64,000 bases of DNA, taken from Motiliproteus sp041586615. Its GTDB lineage: Bacteria > Pseudomonadota > Gammaproteobacteria > Pseudomonadales > Balneatricaceae. The stretch lies in contig JBFGZS010000011.1 of the NCBI GenBank assembly GCA_041586615.1, positions 1-64,000 of the forward strand, given 5' to 3'. The position numbers and the translations under genes are program-made. Positions 44,756-53,899 of this stretch are shown one piece after another (the stretch's first letter is position 1; every line of letters begins with the position of its first letter). The notes below the pieces were generated by a model. It saw only the letters and a program-made list of their open reading frames with translations, was not told the origin of the DNA and did not search any database.

Positions 44756-45649
44756 CTAATTGTGCGGGCTGGTTTGAGGCACGGCAAGCGCCCTTGGAAT
44801 GGCCATCGGGTTCCAGTGCCGAATGGCCCAATCAAGCAACGCCTGCCGATCGGACCGGAAGGGCTGCGGCACAGGGCCCTGCCCGAGAACGCGCAGGGCT
44901 GCTTGGAGCGCCGGTAGCGGGTTCTGGTCATCCAGCGCAGTGGCATAGGTTTGCTTGCTGAGTTTTTGCCCTTCGGCGTTCACGATGACGGGAATATGGC
45001 GGTAATGCGGTGTTGCATAGCCTAAACGCTGTTGCAGGTGAATCTGGCGGGGGGTGGAATCCAGCAGGTCGCTGCCTCTGACAATGTGGCTGATTCCCTG
45101 CGCCTGGTCGTCTAAAACCACGGCCAGTTGATAGGCAAAGAGTCCGTCTTTACGCTGTACGACAAAATCCCCCCCCGCGCGGCTGAGGTCCTGTTCGATG
45201 CGGCCCTGGATGCTGTCGGTGAAGGCGATGGGGGTATTGTGCACCAGCACGCGTATGGCGGCGGCCCCCTGGATTGACGACTGGCGCTGCCGGCAGTAGC
45301 CATCGTAGGCACTCTGGGCGCGTTGCGCGATCTGCTGCCTGGAACAGGTGCATCGATAGGCCTGCCGATCGGCTAATAGTCGCTCAATGACCGCGTGGTA
45401 CGCGTCATGGCGCTGGCTTTGGTACACCAGGGGACCATCCCATTGCAGGCCATAACAGCGCAATGTGTGCAAGATAGCCTCTGCGGCGCCGGCTATTTCC
45501 CGGGGCGGGTCGAGGTCTTCAATGCGCACCCGCCATGTGCCGTTATTGGCGCGGGCATCGAGAAAACTGGCGAGGGCAGCCAGCAGCGAGCCGAAATGAA
45601 GCGGACCCGTCGGGGATGGGGCAAAGCGGCCGACATAATTCGAAGGCAT
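44756..45649 (-). CDS. gluQ: Glutamyl-Q tRNA(Asp) synthetase
   Basis: GluQ-RS is a truncated glutamyl-tRNA synthetase that attaches Glu to queuosine of tRNA(Asp). The 297-residue protein has GRFAPSPTGPLHFGSL (HIGH-like), zinc ligands CTC near 103 and YDGYC near 122, and EGQKLSKQ (KMSKS-like). It lacks the anticodon-binding domain. ATG 45649 begins two residues before the conserved core. The leader before it is CU-rich (GCCCCCTCCCC) without a Shine-Dalgarno, so translation may depend on dksA 43 bases upstream. Confidence 0.93.
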   Translation of the reverse strand: MPSNYVGRFAPSPTGPLHFGSLLAALASFLDARANNGTWRVRIEDLDPPREIAGAAEAILHTLRCYGLQWDGPLVYQSQRHDAYHAVIERLLADRQAYRCTCSRQQIAQRAQSAYDGYCRQRQSSIQGAAAIRVLVHNTPIAFTDSIQGRIEQDLSRAGGDFVVQRKDGLFAYQLAVVLDDQAQGISHIVRGSDLLDSTPRQIHLQQRLGYATPHYRHIPVIVNAEGQKLSKQTYATALDDQNPLPALQAALRVLGQGPVPQPFRSDRQALLDWAIRHWNPMAIPRALAVPQTSPHN

Positions 45650-45692
45650 GGGGAGGGGGCGTCTGACCCGGGCAATGCCCGGGTCATGGCGA

Positions 45693-46124
45693 TCAGCCGC
45701 CGATCTGCTTCTCTTTGATCTCTGCCAGTGTTTTACAGTCGATGCAGAGTGTCGCGGTCGGCCGCGCTTCCAGGCGTCGAATGCCGATGTCCACACCGCA
45801 AGAATCGCAGAATCCGTAGTCGTCGTGATCGAGACGCTCCAGTGCTTCGTTGATTTTTTTGGTCAGCTTGCGCTCGCGATCGCGGGTGCGCAATTCCAGG
45901 CTGAACTCCTCTTCCTGGCTGGCACGGTCGCTGGGGTCGGCAAAGTTAGCGGCTTCTTCCTGCATATGGTTGATGGTCATATCGACCTCTTCCATGAGCT
46001 CCCGTTTCCACGCGTTCAGAATGGCCCGAAAGTGAACTTTCTGAGCATCGTTCATGTACTCTTCATCCTGAGCCGCCTGGTACGGCGTGTAATGTTTCAG
46101 GAGTGATTCTTTTGTATTTGGCAT
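45693..46124 (-). CDS. dksA: RNA polymerase-binding factor DksA
   Basis: DksA works with ppGpp in the stringent response by entering the RNA polymerase secondary channel. The 143-residue protein has the coiled-coil tip DPSDRAS (DxxDxA, about 63-68) and a four-cysteine zinc finger, FCDSCGVDIG and CIDCK (about 105-130). The start ATG 46124 lies after GGGGCAGCATT. It heads the dksA-gluQ-cbrXAB transcription direction. Confidence 0.96.
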   Translation of the reverse strand: MPNTKESLLKHYTPYQAAQDEEYMNDAQKVHFRAILNAWKRELMEEVDMTINHMQEEAANFADPSDRASQEEEFSLELRTRDRERKLTKKINEALERLDHDDYGFCDSCGVDIGIRRLEARPTATLCIDCKTLAEIKEKQIGG

Positions 46125-46419
46125 AATGCTGCCCCAGTTCTGTCAAGAGCCCACACGGCGGATACCGTATCTAATCCATCATTTGTTACTGCTTTGAGGG
46201 CGTACTGCAAGCAGAAAAATCCCCAAAGAAAACAGGCGCAAGAAACTACCAGATAAGGGGGCGCTGCGCCAGCTTGTAGTGTAATAAACTTGTGAACATT
46301 TTGCCTGGTTTGCGTTAGGGGTCTCTCTGTGGGGATATTCCAGGTGTAGGTTTGGCCGACGAAACGCGCCACAATGATCGATCTGGTCCTCTGGATTTAT
46401 TAAGTAATAGGTTGTTTTT

Positions 46420-47139
46420 ATGCACTTTGATAAGCCCTTGCTGCCCGCTACGTTGGTTCGGCGCTATAAACGTTTTCTGGCGGACGTCGTGCTGGAGGAT
46501 GGCCGAGAAATGACACTACATTGCCCGAATACCGGCTCTATGCGCAATTGCAGCGAGCCTGGCTGGCGCATCTGGTATTCAGAATCGGACAACCCAAAGC
46601 GCAAGTATCCCGGCACCTGGGAGCTGGTGGAGATAGCCGGTTCTTACCTGGCCTGTGTCAATACCGGGCGGGCCAACGCCTTGGTTGAGGAAGCGGTTCG
46701 CGAGGGGGTCATTCCTGCGCTCCAGGGCTATGCTCAGATTCGCCGGGAAGTTGCCTACGGTGCCGAGCGGAGCCGGATCGATCTGCTGCTGGAAGGTGAT
46801 CAGGGGCGCTGCTATATCGAAGTCAAAAATGTCACGCTGCAGCGCGCGGGCACTGCGGGGGCGTTTCCGGATGCGGTCAGTGCCCGAGGCACGAAGCATT
46901 TACGCGAGCTGATGGCGGTCGTGGCGGCGGGGGATCGGGCTGTACTGCTATTTTGCGTTGCGCACACGGGGATAGAGACGGTGCAGGCTGCCGGCGATAT
47001 CGATCCGCTTTATGCCCAAACCCTGCGCGCGGCGGTGGCCGCCGGCGTTGAGGTCTATGCCTGGCAAGTGGCGATGGATACCCGGGGAATGCGAATCGAG
47101 CGGGAAGTTCCCGTGTTCGTTAATAGCGCGCTCCGTTAA
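46420..47139 (+). CDS. sfsA: DNA/RNA nuclease SfsA
   Basis: The 239-residue protein matches SfsA (sugar fermentation stimulation protein), with an N-terminal OB-like fold and a PD-(D/E)XK nuclease-like domain. Typical stretches are TLHCPNTGSMRNC near 34-46, SRIDLLLEG near 110, CYIEVKNVTL near 129 and RGTKHLREL. It is divergent from dksA across 295 bases, a pairing also common in gammaproteobacteria. Confidence 0.94.
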   Translation: MHFDKPLLPATLVRRYKRFLADVVLEDGREMTLHCPNTGSMRNCSEPGWRIWYSESDNPKRKYPGTWELVEIAGSYLACVNTGRANALVEEAVREGVIPALQGYAQIRREVAYGAERSRIDLLLEGDQGRCYIEVKNVTLQRAGTAGAFPDAVSARGTKHLRELMAVVAAGDRAVLLFCVAHTGIETVQAAGDIDPLYAQTLRAAVAAGVEVYAWQVAMDTRGMRIEREVPVFVNSALR

Positions 47140-47291
47140 GGGGAAAAGCACTATTGTCAGCGATCCGATGGACTGAGACAATCGCCTCAGAAATTAATAC
47201 GAGCCGCGGCATGAATCAGCCGGTAAACTGGTCTGCTGTCTATTGCGGCGGTTCTCGTTCTGTAACACAGGCTATTTCAGAGGATTCCTTA

Positions 47292-47837
47292 ATGGCGCAT
47301 CACGCTAACGTTGAATTTAAACCCCTCTCAATTGCGGTTCTTACCGTTTCCGATACGCGCACGCTCGACAATGATACCTCCGGGCAGACGCTAATCGACC
47401 GCCTGCAGGCTGAAGGGCACCGGTTGGGTGATCGTGCGATTGTGATTGATGATATCTATCAGCTGCGCGCGCAATTGTCCGCCTGGATCGCCAACCCGGC
47501 CATTCATGCGGTATTAATCACCGGCGGCACCGGTTTTACCGCCAGAGACAGCACGCCGGAAGCGGTGGCGCCGCTGCTGGATAAGCAGATTCTTGGCTTC
47601 GGTGAGTTGTTTCGCCAAATTTCTCGTGAGCAGATCGGTTCCTCGACGGTTCAGTCCAGAGCGCTGGCAGGGGTCGCCAACCGGACCGTGATTTTTTGTA
47701 TGCCCGGCTCCACCGGCGCCTGCCGCACCGCGTGGGACGGGATCCTCAAAGAACAGCTGGATGCGCGCCACAAGCCGTGTAATTTTGTTGAGATGGTTTC
47801 TTTGAAGAGTGATGCCGACGAGGAGCACTGCGCATGA
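47292..47837 (+). CDS. moaB: Molybdenum cofactor biosynthesis protein MoaB
   Basis: The 181-residue MoaB/Mog-family protein adenylylates molybdopterin before metal insertion. The MPT-binding motifs VLTVSDTRTLDNDTSG near 18-33 and ITGGTGFTARDSTPEA near 75-90 are intact. ATG 47292 follows GAGGA at eight bases; the longer frame is rejected. The TGA overlaps the moeA ATG (ATGA), so the genes are coupled. Confidence 0.93.
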   Translation: MAHHANVEFKPLSIAVLTVSDTRTLDNDTSGQTLIDRLQAEGHRLGDRAIVIDDIYQLRAQLSAWIANPAIHAVLITGGTGFTARDSTPEAVAPLLDKQILGFGELFRQISREQIGSSTVQSRALAGVANRTVIFCMPGSTGACRTAWDGILKEQLDARHKPCNFVEMVSLKSDADEEHCA

Positions 47838-49063
47838 CTGACTGTTGTGGACAGCCCGGACTGATCCCTTTTGAGCAGGCGTTGCAGCGTATGCTGGATA
47901 GCGCATGCGTGTCTGCGCCCATCGAGCTTGTTCCGGTCGCGGAGACGTTTAACCGGGTGCTGGCGCAAGATCAGCGTTCTGAGCTTGATGTGCCGCCGTC
48001 GGATAACAGTGCGATGGACGGGTACGCGTTGTGCTGGGCCGATTGGCAAAAGGATCCGCAGCAGCGTTTTGTGGTGAGTCAGCGGATACCGGCGGGCAGT
48101 GTGGCTCAGCCTTTGGTGCCCGGAACACTGGCGCGTATTTTTACCGGCGCACCGATTCCACCAGGGGCGGACACGGTGATTATGCAGGAAAACTGTGTTG
48201 TCGACGATGACCGCGTCGTCATCTCCGGGACGGTAAATCAGGGCCAGCATCTGCGCATGCGGGGCCAGGATATCCAGCAGGGTGACGTGGTCGTGGCGGC
48301 AGGAACACGGTTGCAACCTCAGCATATGGGGGTGTTGGCCAGTATTGGCGTTGCGAATGTGCCTTGTTATCGACGCTTGAAGGTGGCTGTCTTATCGACG
48401 GGCGATGAACTGGCTGATCCGGGAACCGTGCTAAGGGATGGGCAGATTTACAATTCCAATCGCTATACCCTCGCAGGATTAGTAGCCCGACTGGGGTTTG
48501 AGCTGGTCGATTTGGGGGTCGTTGCCGATACCCGCCAGGCCACCGAGGCGGCACTGCTGCACGCGGCCAAGGAAGCGGACTGCATTATTTCCAGTGGCGG
48601 GGTATCCGTCGGTGAGGAAGACCATGTCAAGCATGCGGTCGAAGCACTCGGTACGCTGACCATGTGGAAGCTGGCACTCAAGCCGGGCAAACCCGTGGCG
48701 TTTGGCTCTATCGCTACGACGCCCTTTATTGGCTTGCCGGGTAATCCTGTCTCCACGCTGATGGGGTTTCAGGTATTGGCACGGCCCTTTTTGCTGCGCC
48801 TGCAGGGGATGAACGATGTGCTGCCTCGCAGCGTGACGGCGCCGATCGATTACACACTGTCCAAACCACAGCAGCGCCAGGAGTTTATGCGCGCCAGGTT
48901 GGTTGAGCGTGATGGCCAGACATGGGTGGAGACGTTTGGCAATCAAAGTTCCGGCGTGCTGACCTCCGCATGCTGGGCGGAAGGCTATGCCGTTATTCCC
49001 GCAGGCTGCACGGTTGCCCCCGGCGATTTGGTCCGTTTTATCGCATTCAGTGCATTAGGCTGA
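47834..49063 (+). CDS. moeA: Molybdopterin molybdenumtransferase
   Basis: MoeA inserts molybdate into adenylylated molybdopterin. The 409-residue protein shows PPSDNSAMDGYAL near 55, FTGAPIPPGADTVIMQE near 97-113, LSTGDEL near 190, SSGGVSVGEEDHVK near 254 and GLPGNPVSTL near 300. It is translationally coupled to moaB. The presence of cofactor genes implies molybdoenzymes elsewhere in the genome. Confidence 0.95.
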   Translation: MTDCCGQPGLIPFEQALQRMLDSACVSAPIELVPVAETFNRVLAQDQRSELDVPPSDNSAMDGYALCWADWQKDPQQRFVVSQRIPAGSVAQPLVPGTLARIFTGAPIPPGADTVIMQENCVVDDDRVVISGTVNQGQHLRMRGQDIQQGDVVVAAGTRLQPQHMGVLASIGVANVPCYRRLKVAVLSTGDELADPGTVLRDGQIYNSNRYTLAGLVARLGFELVDLGVVADTRQATEAALLHAAKEADCIISSGGVSVGEEDHVKHAVEALGTLTMWKLALKPGKPVAFGSIATTPFIGLPGNPVSTLMGFQVLARPFLLRLQGMNDVLPRSVTAPIDYTLSKPQQRQEFMRARLVERDGQTWVETFGNQSSGVLTSACWAEGYAVIPAGCTVAPGDLVRFIAFSALG

Positions 49064-49178
49064 AGGCGGGCTGCGTTGACTAGTCTTTAGGTGTTTGACC
49101 ATACAAAGGCGTTAGAATAAAACACATCTTATTCTAGCGCTTGAACGCTGACGATCTGGGTTTGAGTGGAAAGGGATT

Positions 49179-49535
49179 ATGCTATTGAAACAACTGATTG
49201 GGCTGTTTGCCTTGATGTGTGCTCTCTGTGGAGGGGTACAGGCACAGGAACAAGATACCATTTCCGATGCGGAGATGGCGCTGGGGTATTATTTACCGCT
49301 GGCGGAGCATGGTGAACCTTATGCGCAGTTGACGATTGCGGAAATTTATTTTGAGGGGCGAGGGATCGAACAGGATCTGGTCAAGTCTTATGCCTGGCTG
49401 TACGTTGCCTTTGGTCAGGGCGTTAGCGAGGCGGGGCCGATCATGGATCATGTTTACGGTAAAATGGGTGCCGAGCAGCGCCGGGAAGGCCTGGCTATGG
49501 GCAAGCAGTTTCTTCAGCGCTACAGCCAGCAATAA
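49179..49535 (+). CDS. Small exported protein with one Sel1-like repeat
   Basis: The 118 residues start with a signal peptide (1-22, cut after VQA). The mature part has one Sel1/TPR-like repeat (about 40-80: HGEPYAQLTIAEIYFEGRGI then DLVKSYAWLYVA). Such repeats mediate protein contact. The partner and role are unknown. ATG 49179 follows AAGGG. Confidence 0.75.
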   Translation: MLLKQLIGLFALMCALCGGVQAQEQDTISDAEMALGYYLPLAEHGEPYAQLTIAEIYFEGRGIEQDLVKSYAWLYVAFGQGVSEAGPIMDHVYGKMGAEQRREGLAMGKQFLQRYSQQ

Positions 49536-49675
49536 TCGCCACATGGCGATACGGCTAGACAGGCTGGCTGACAATCGGCCGGGTTAGCTGTTACATATTT
49601 ATACCGTAACCGCATCATGCAACTGAATACTGTAACCGTAGTCACCGGTTAGAGACCTGTTCGAGGGGCCTTATT

Positions 49676-50032
49676 ATGGCGCATCGTATTCTTCGTCCTG
49701 GCGTACGCGCTAATTATCTCGTGGTGCGCAAGCTGCGGCTTGTGCACCACGAGGGGGCCGAACAAGGGGGTTTTGGGGGCGCATTGCAGGCCTTGTTGGG
49801 CTTTAATCGCTGTGAATTCAACGGTACGACATTGCGCCTGGAATACGATGCCAGTCAGTTGCATATTTCTACCGTGCTGGCCGCCCTGGCACCGTTTAAT
49901 CTACGGAGTAAGCGGGGGCGTTTCGACCGGTTTCGGTTGAGCTGGTACCACTATGCGGATAGCAACGCCTACGCGAATGCCCGGGATACGGGCAACAGTG
50001 CCTGTAGCCAGTCACCACTCCGTTTTCGCTAA
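49676..50032 (+). CDS. Small protein of unknown function
   Basis: The 118 residues are basic and aromatic, without signal peptide or membrane helix. The order beta-alpha-beta in the first 85 residues (YLVVRKLRLVHHEG, FGGALQALLGFNRCEFNGTT, LRLEYDASQLHISTVLAAL) recalls a ferredoxin-like/HMA fold, but the Cys pair of HMA is absent. It is not recognised. It lies just before a REP doublet. Confidence 0.55.
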   Translation: MAHRILRPGVRANYLVVRKLRLVHHEGAEQGGFGGALQALLGFNRCEFNGTTLRLEYDASQLHISTVLAALAPFNLRSKRGRFDRFRLSWYHYADSNAYANARDTGNSACSQSPLRFR

Positions 50033-50059
50033 TGTCAGTTTTGCTTGCCAAGGGCTGCG

Positions 50060-50245
50060 TTAGTGCTGCGTATTCTTTAAATATTCGGACATCATTTCCC
50101 GTAGATACCCTCTGCCGTTGTGGACTATAGCGCCGCAGGCGTCCGCCTGCGGGCGGTTGGGTTCAGGGATACACCGATATCGCCTACAGACACGCTCCTG
50201 CAATGGATAACCCACTCCCGTAGGAGCCTGTCTGCAGGCGAAGCC
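50060..50245. repeat. REP doublet with conserved flank, copy 2
   Basis: The flank GCTGCGTATTCTTTAAATAT followed by TCGGACATCATTTCCCGTAG matches 5401-5441. The doublet ACAGACACGCTCCTGCAATG and GTAGGAGCCTGTCTGCAGGC (50184-50240) is the same pair as at 5472-5525. A further inverted pair (GCAGGCGTCCGCCTGC, 50135-50150) lies between flank and doublet. Confidence 0.85.
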
Positions 50246-50334
50246 CCTCGCCGCTGCTGAAATCGTTGGCTGCGTTTTTATAACGATAGCCTTTCCCCAG
50301 CGTCGTATTTCCTCTTGTTCGGGATTGATCCGGA

Positions 50335-50348
50335 TCAAGACGCTTAAC
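50335..50348. promoter_or_regulatory. Anr/FNR box upstream of ubiUV
   Basis: TTGATCCGGATCAA matches TTGAT-N4-ATCAA perfectly and lies 126 bases before the ubiU ATG. It fits anaerobic induction of the oxygen-independent ubiquinone genes. Confidence 0.85.
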
Positions 50349-50473
50349 CTTGTTTCTGTTAAGGTTGTCGGTTTGTTATCACCGTCAAATGGCGCGTGCA
50401 ATCTTGGATCGAGTTTCTGCTGTCGTCCCCCTCCCGGGTGCGTACAGTACGAATGTTACAGCAGGTGTTCAGT

Positions 50474-51472
50474 ATGGAATTAGTGTGTCCGGCGGGTAAT
50501 CTGCCGTCGTTGAAGGCCGCCGTCGATAACGGCGCGGATGCGGTGTATATCGGTTTCAAGGATGATACCAATGCACGCCATTTTGCCGGTCTTAATTTCA
50601 ATGATAAAAAAGCCCACAAAGCGTTAGATTATGCGCGCAATAAAGGGGTTAAGGTCTTCGTCGCGATCAATACTTACCCACAACCATCCGGGTGGAGCCG
50701 CTGGCAGGCGGCGATTGATCTGGCTGCCGACCTGCAGGTTGATGCCCTGATCGCCGCAGATATGGGTGTGCTGGGTTATGCGGCTGATACGCACCCGCAG
50801 CTGGGTTTACATTTGTCCGTACAGGGCTCGGCCACCAACTATGAAAGTTTGAGCTTCTATCACAACAACTTTGGTATCAAGCGTGCGGTTCTGCCGCGGG
50901 TGTTGTCTATGGCGCAGGTGCGCCAGGTGGCCGCGTATAGTCCGGTTGAGCTGGAAGTCTTTGCCTTCGGCAGCCTGTGCATTATGGTTGAAGGCCGTTG
51001 CTACCTGTCTTCCTATGTGACGGATCAATCGCCGAATACCTGCGGAGCGTGCTCGCCTGCCCATGCTGTTCGTTGGGACGAAAAATCCGACGGTTCCCTG
51101 GAAACCCGTCTAAATGATGTCTTGGTTGATCGTTATGAACCGGGTGAAAAGGCGGGTTACCCCACGCTGTGCAAAGGACGCTTTCAGGTGGGGGGCAGTA
51201 CGTTCCACGCTCTGGAAGAGCCTACCAGTTTGAATACGCTGGAATTGCTGCCGCAGTTGCAGGAAGTTGGGGTCTCGGCGGTTAAAATTGAAGGACGGCA
51301 ACGCAGTCCGGCCTACGTTGAGCAGGTCGTGGGTGTATGGCGGCAGGCCTTGGATGCATTTGCTGCCAACCCGCAAAACTATGCCGCCAAGCCCGAATGG
51401 ATGGCGACACTGGATAACGTCTCCGAAGGCTCACAAACCACGCTAGGTGCCTATTCACGCCCTTGGCAGTAA
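50474..51472 (+). CDS. ubiU: O2-independent ubiquinone hydroxylation protein UbiU
   Basis: UbiU (YhbU, U32 family) and UbiV together carry out the hydroxylations of ubiquinone synthesis without oxygen. The 332-residue protein starts MELVCPAGNLPSLKAAVDNG, the family signature, and has the [4Fe-4S] cysteines in CIMVEGRCYLSSYV and CGACSP plus a later Cys near 232. ATG 50474 begins at the signature; the longer frame is rejected. It is followed by ubiV after 39 bases. Confidence 0.93.
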   Translation: MELVCPAGNLPSLKAAVDNGADAVYIGFKDDTNARHFAGLNFNDKKAHKALDYARNKGVKVFVAINTYPQPSGWSRWQAAIDLAADLQVDALIAADMGVLGYAADTHPQLGLHLSVQGSATNYESLSFYHNNFGIKRAVLPRVLSMAQVRQVAAYSPVELEVFAFGSLCIMVEGRCYLSSYVTDQSPNTCGACSPAHAVRWDEKSDGSLETRLNDVLVDRYEPGEKAGYPTLCKGRFQVGGSTFHALEEPTSLNTLELLPQLQEVGVSAVKIEGRQRSPAYVEQVVGVWRQALDAFAANPQNYAAKPEWMATLDNVSEGSQTTLGAYSRPWQ

Positions 51473-51511
51473 GTGGCAGCGTTAGCAACAGGTTATGAGG
51501 AATGACAGGTA

Positions 51512-52408
51512 ATGATGAAACTATCTCTGGGCGCGACACTGTTTTTCTGGCCACGCCAGACTATTTACGATTTTTATCAGGAAATGGCCGAACAGCCGCT
51601 GGATATTATTTATCTGGGGGAGACCGTCTGCTCCAAGCGCCGTGAACTGAAAACGCAGGACTGGATTGATCTGGCACAGCAGTTGAATCGCGATAGCGGT
51701 AAACAGATCGTGCTCTCTTCGCTGGCGCTGCTGGAGGCTGAGTCGGAATTGAAAACCTTGCGCCGGCTGTGCGATAACGGCGACCTGATGATCGAAGCGA
51801 ACGACATGGCGGGCATCCAATTGATGGCCGATAAAGGGCTGCCTTTTGTGGCGGGTACCTCGATCAATATTTACAATGCGCGTACCTTGAAAACCCTGCA
51901 TAAGAGCGGCATGCAGCGTTGGGTGATGCCGGTTGAGCTGTCCGGTGCCACCTTGGCTGATATCCTGAGTGATGCCCAGGCGATGGGCTTCGGTGATGGA
52001 CTGGAAACGGAAGTCTTCAGTTACGGCTATCTGCCGCTGGCCTATTCGGCGCGTTGTTTTACGGCGCGTTCACGCAACTTGCCGAAGGATAACTGTCAGC
52101 TGGTTTGCCGTGACTATCCCGAAGGGTTGCCCCTGGCGAGTCAGGAAGAACAGGAAGTGTTTGTTATCAATGGTGTTCAAACGCTATCGGGACAAGTTTA
52201 TAACCTGCTGCCCGAGTGCGCTGAAATGGCGAAAATGGGTGTCGATGTCGTGCGCCTTAGTCCGCAGCACGCGGGTATGCGTGGCGTTATTCAGCAGTTT
52301 CGTGACCAGTTGAGCGGTAATGGCACGCAGATTCCCGCGATCCCCAGCGACGCGGTGAATGGTTATTGGTACCAGAGCGCCGGCCTGGTTAATACCCATC
52401 GGCAGTAA
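51512..52408 (+). CDS. ubiV: O2-independent ubiquinone hydroxylation protein UbiV
   Basis: The 298-residue U32 protein is the partner of UbiU. Cluster cysteines are visible in GETVCSKRR near 39 and CFTARSRNLPKDNCQLVCRD near 180-197. Two ATGs (51512, 51515) are adjacent; either can serve, behind AGGTA. The operon ends with a strong hairpin at 52419-52469. Confidence 0.93.
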   Translation: MMKLSLGATLFFWPRQTIYDFYQEMAEQPLDIIYLGETVCSKRRELKTQDWIDLAQQLNRDSGKQIVLSSLALLEAESELKTLRRLCDNGDLMIEANDMAGIQLMADKGLPFVAGTSINIYNARTLKTLHKSGMQRWVMPVELSGATLADILSDAQAMGFGDGLETEVFSYGYLPLAYSARCFTARSRNLPKDNCQLVCRDYPEGLPLASQEEQEVFVINGVQTLSGQVYNLLPECAEMAKMGVDVVRLSPQHAGMRGVIQQFRDQLSGNGTQIPAIPSDAVNGYWYQSAGLVNTHRQ

Positions 52409-52418
52409 CCGCGCTTTT

Positions 52419-52469
52419 CTTTGCGCCACAAAAAAACCGGCTAATCACCGGTTTTTTTGTGGCGCAAAG
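52419..52469. terminator. Bidirectional terminator between ubiV and ubiT
   Basis: A perfect 22-bp inverted repeat (52419-52440 and 52448-52469) surrounds a seven-base loop. The stem includes seven A and seven T next to ACCGG, so each strand ends in a T tract. The convergent ubiV and ubiT genes both need an end here. Confidence 0.88.
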
Positions 52470-52470
52470 G

Positions 52471-52539
52471 TTTCTCTTGTTTACCGCTAACGGCTTCTCT
52501 TATTTATCGCTAACGGCTTCTCTCGTTTACCGCTAAACC
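52471..52539. repeat. 23-bp tandem repeat, three copies
   Basis: The unit CTTCTCTTATTTATCGCTAA plus CGG occurs at 52471, 52494 and 52517 with few differences. The array ends two bases before the ubiT stop codon. Confidence 0.9.
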
Positions 52540-52540
52540 C

Positions 52541-53074
52541 TCAGAACAACCGGTTTAGCAAGCCTGATCCACGCGTCAGTACGAGTTTGACCAGTGGGGG
52601 CAGTGAGTCATGGTCAACGCCGTCCATCAGGTTTTTGACCTCCAGTCCGATCTCTGTATCACCTTCAATCATCAGGCGGCGCTGAAAGAACAGTGTGTCG
52701 GGGTCTTCGGCGCGGGTCGCCAGTAGCATGAACTCCTTGAGGTTGCCGCGGATAGCGGCATTGGAAACTTCGTCGGCGCTAACGATCAGCCCTTCTTCTT
52801 CAGAGTAACTGAAGAACCAGCTCAGCCCCAGGTCCGTAATTTCGACTTTCATCCAGTGACCCTGGAGGAATTCGAAATCGCCATCTTCGAGGGGCTCCTG
52901 AAAGGCGCGCTCTAGCACTTTGGTTAGCACGCTGCGCTGAATGTTCAACGGTGCTTTACTGACGGTGCGCAGAACCTGCAGAGGAAGACGCTTCAAGGCC
53001 TGCTTGGGGGAAGGCAAAACCGGAAGCCCTGCCGGTAATGCCGGGACCGGTAGGGTGGGCAGTTTGAGTAACAT
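52541..53074 (-). CDS. ubiT: Ubiquinone biosynthesis accessory factor UbiT
   Basis: The 177-residue protein has an SCP2 sterol-carrier domain (about 60-160: GHWMKVEITDLGLSWFFSY, IRGNLKEFMLLATRAEDPDTLF), as in UbiT/YhbT, which is needed for anaerobic ubiquinone synthesis and may bind lipid intermediates. It is convergent with ubiUV. This completes the ubiT-ubiU-ubiV set. I see no Anr box directly upstream. Confidence 0.9.
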   Translation of the reverse strand: MLLKLPTLPVPALPAGLPVLPSPKQALKRLPLQVLRTVSKAPLNIQRSVLTKVLERAFQEPLEDGDFEFLQGHWMKVEITDLGLSWFFSYSEEEGLIVSADEVSNAAIRGNLKEFMLLATRAEDPDTLFFQRRLMIEGDTEIGLEVKNLMDGVDHDSLPPLVKLVLTRGSGLLNRLF

Positions 53075-53263
53075 GACATTTACCTGATCGAAATAAAGGT
53101 CATTATGCCACAGCTGCTAACGTGTTTAACCTTGTCTTGGCGCAATTTAATCGCAATCTTTCACGCGAAGGCAGGGTCATAAGAGCTTCAGGGGTTGCCG
53201 GTGGTTGGTTGGTGGAACAGAATACGGGGTTGAGAGTAGCGGGTATGGGGCTGAGATAACCAC

Positions 53264-53899
53264 GTGGGAAAAAGAAATAATCACGGGCGTTGGTATATTG
53301 CCATTGCGCTTTTATTCGCGGGGCAGACGGCCTCTTGGGCGGCTGATGGCGTCAGTGCGCATCGCTGGTCGTGGGAACCGTTGGCTAATGATGGATTGCA
53401 TGATCCCTCAAATCCGGCCTTGTCGGAACTGCAGCAGCCGGGTGAAGCATTTGCGGGTTTCCCGAATGATTTCCCTAAAATTGGCAACCAGGTTGATTGG
53501 GTGCGAGCCCTGGAGTCGGGTGTGATATTGCCCAGGACTAATATTTTTCCGGATACCAGCATCGACGTGCTCGATCTGGATATTATTATGGAGCAGACCT
53601 CCCAGATGCCGATGGTGCGTTTTCCGCATCGGGCCCATACCCAGTGGCTCGATTGTGTGAATTGCCATGATGAGCTGTTTAAGAAAAAGGCCGGCGCAAA
53701 TCCTGTCAATATGTTTGCCATTCTTTCGGGCGAATTTTGCGGTCGCTGCCATGGTGCGGTGGCGTTTCCCCTGACCGAATGCCGGCGTTGTCACAGCGAG
53801 CCGCGCAAAAACTTTACCGGTGAATTCGGAGCCCAGAAAAATAAAGGCAGAATTTTCCCTCCCGTGATGGAGATGAAAGATTTGGGTATTAATCAGTGA
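53264..53899 (+). CDS. Triheme c7-type cytochrome 1
   Basis: The 211-residue exported protein has a signal peptide (about 1-27, ending ASWA) and three c-type haem sites in the C-terminal half: CVNCH, CGRCH and CRRCH. A RFPHRAHTQW segment supplies distal histidines. The pattern fits c7/c3-class triheme domains. The GTG at 53264 has no strong ribosome binding site. It overlaps the next cytochrome gene by four bases. It opens the cytochrome island. Confidence 0.87.
   Translation: MGKRNNHGRWYIAIALLFAGQTASWAADGVSAHRWSWEPLANDGLHDPSNPALSELQQPGEAFAGFPNDFPKIGNQVDWVRALESGVILPRTNIFPDTSIDVLDLDIIMEQTSQMPMVRFPHRAHTQWLDCVNCHDELFKKKAGANPVNMFAILSGEFCGRCHGAVAFPLTECRRCHSEPRKNFTGEFGAQKNKGRIFPPVMEMKDLGINQ

Noticed and set aside
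52419..52469. Possible MITE from the 22-bp perfect inverted repeat
   Set aside because: A/T tracts in the stem and the position between convergent genes fit a bidirectional terminator better.
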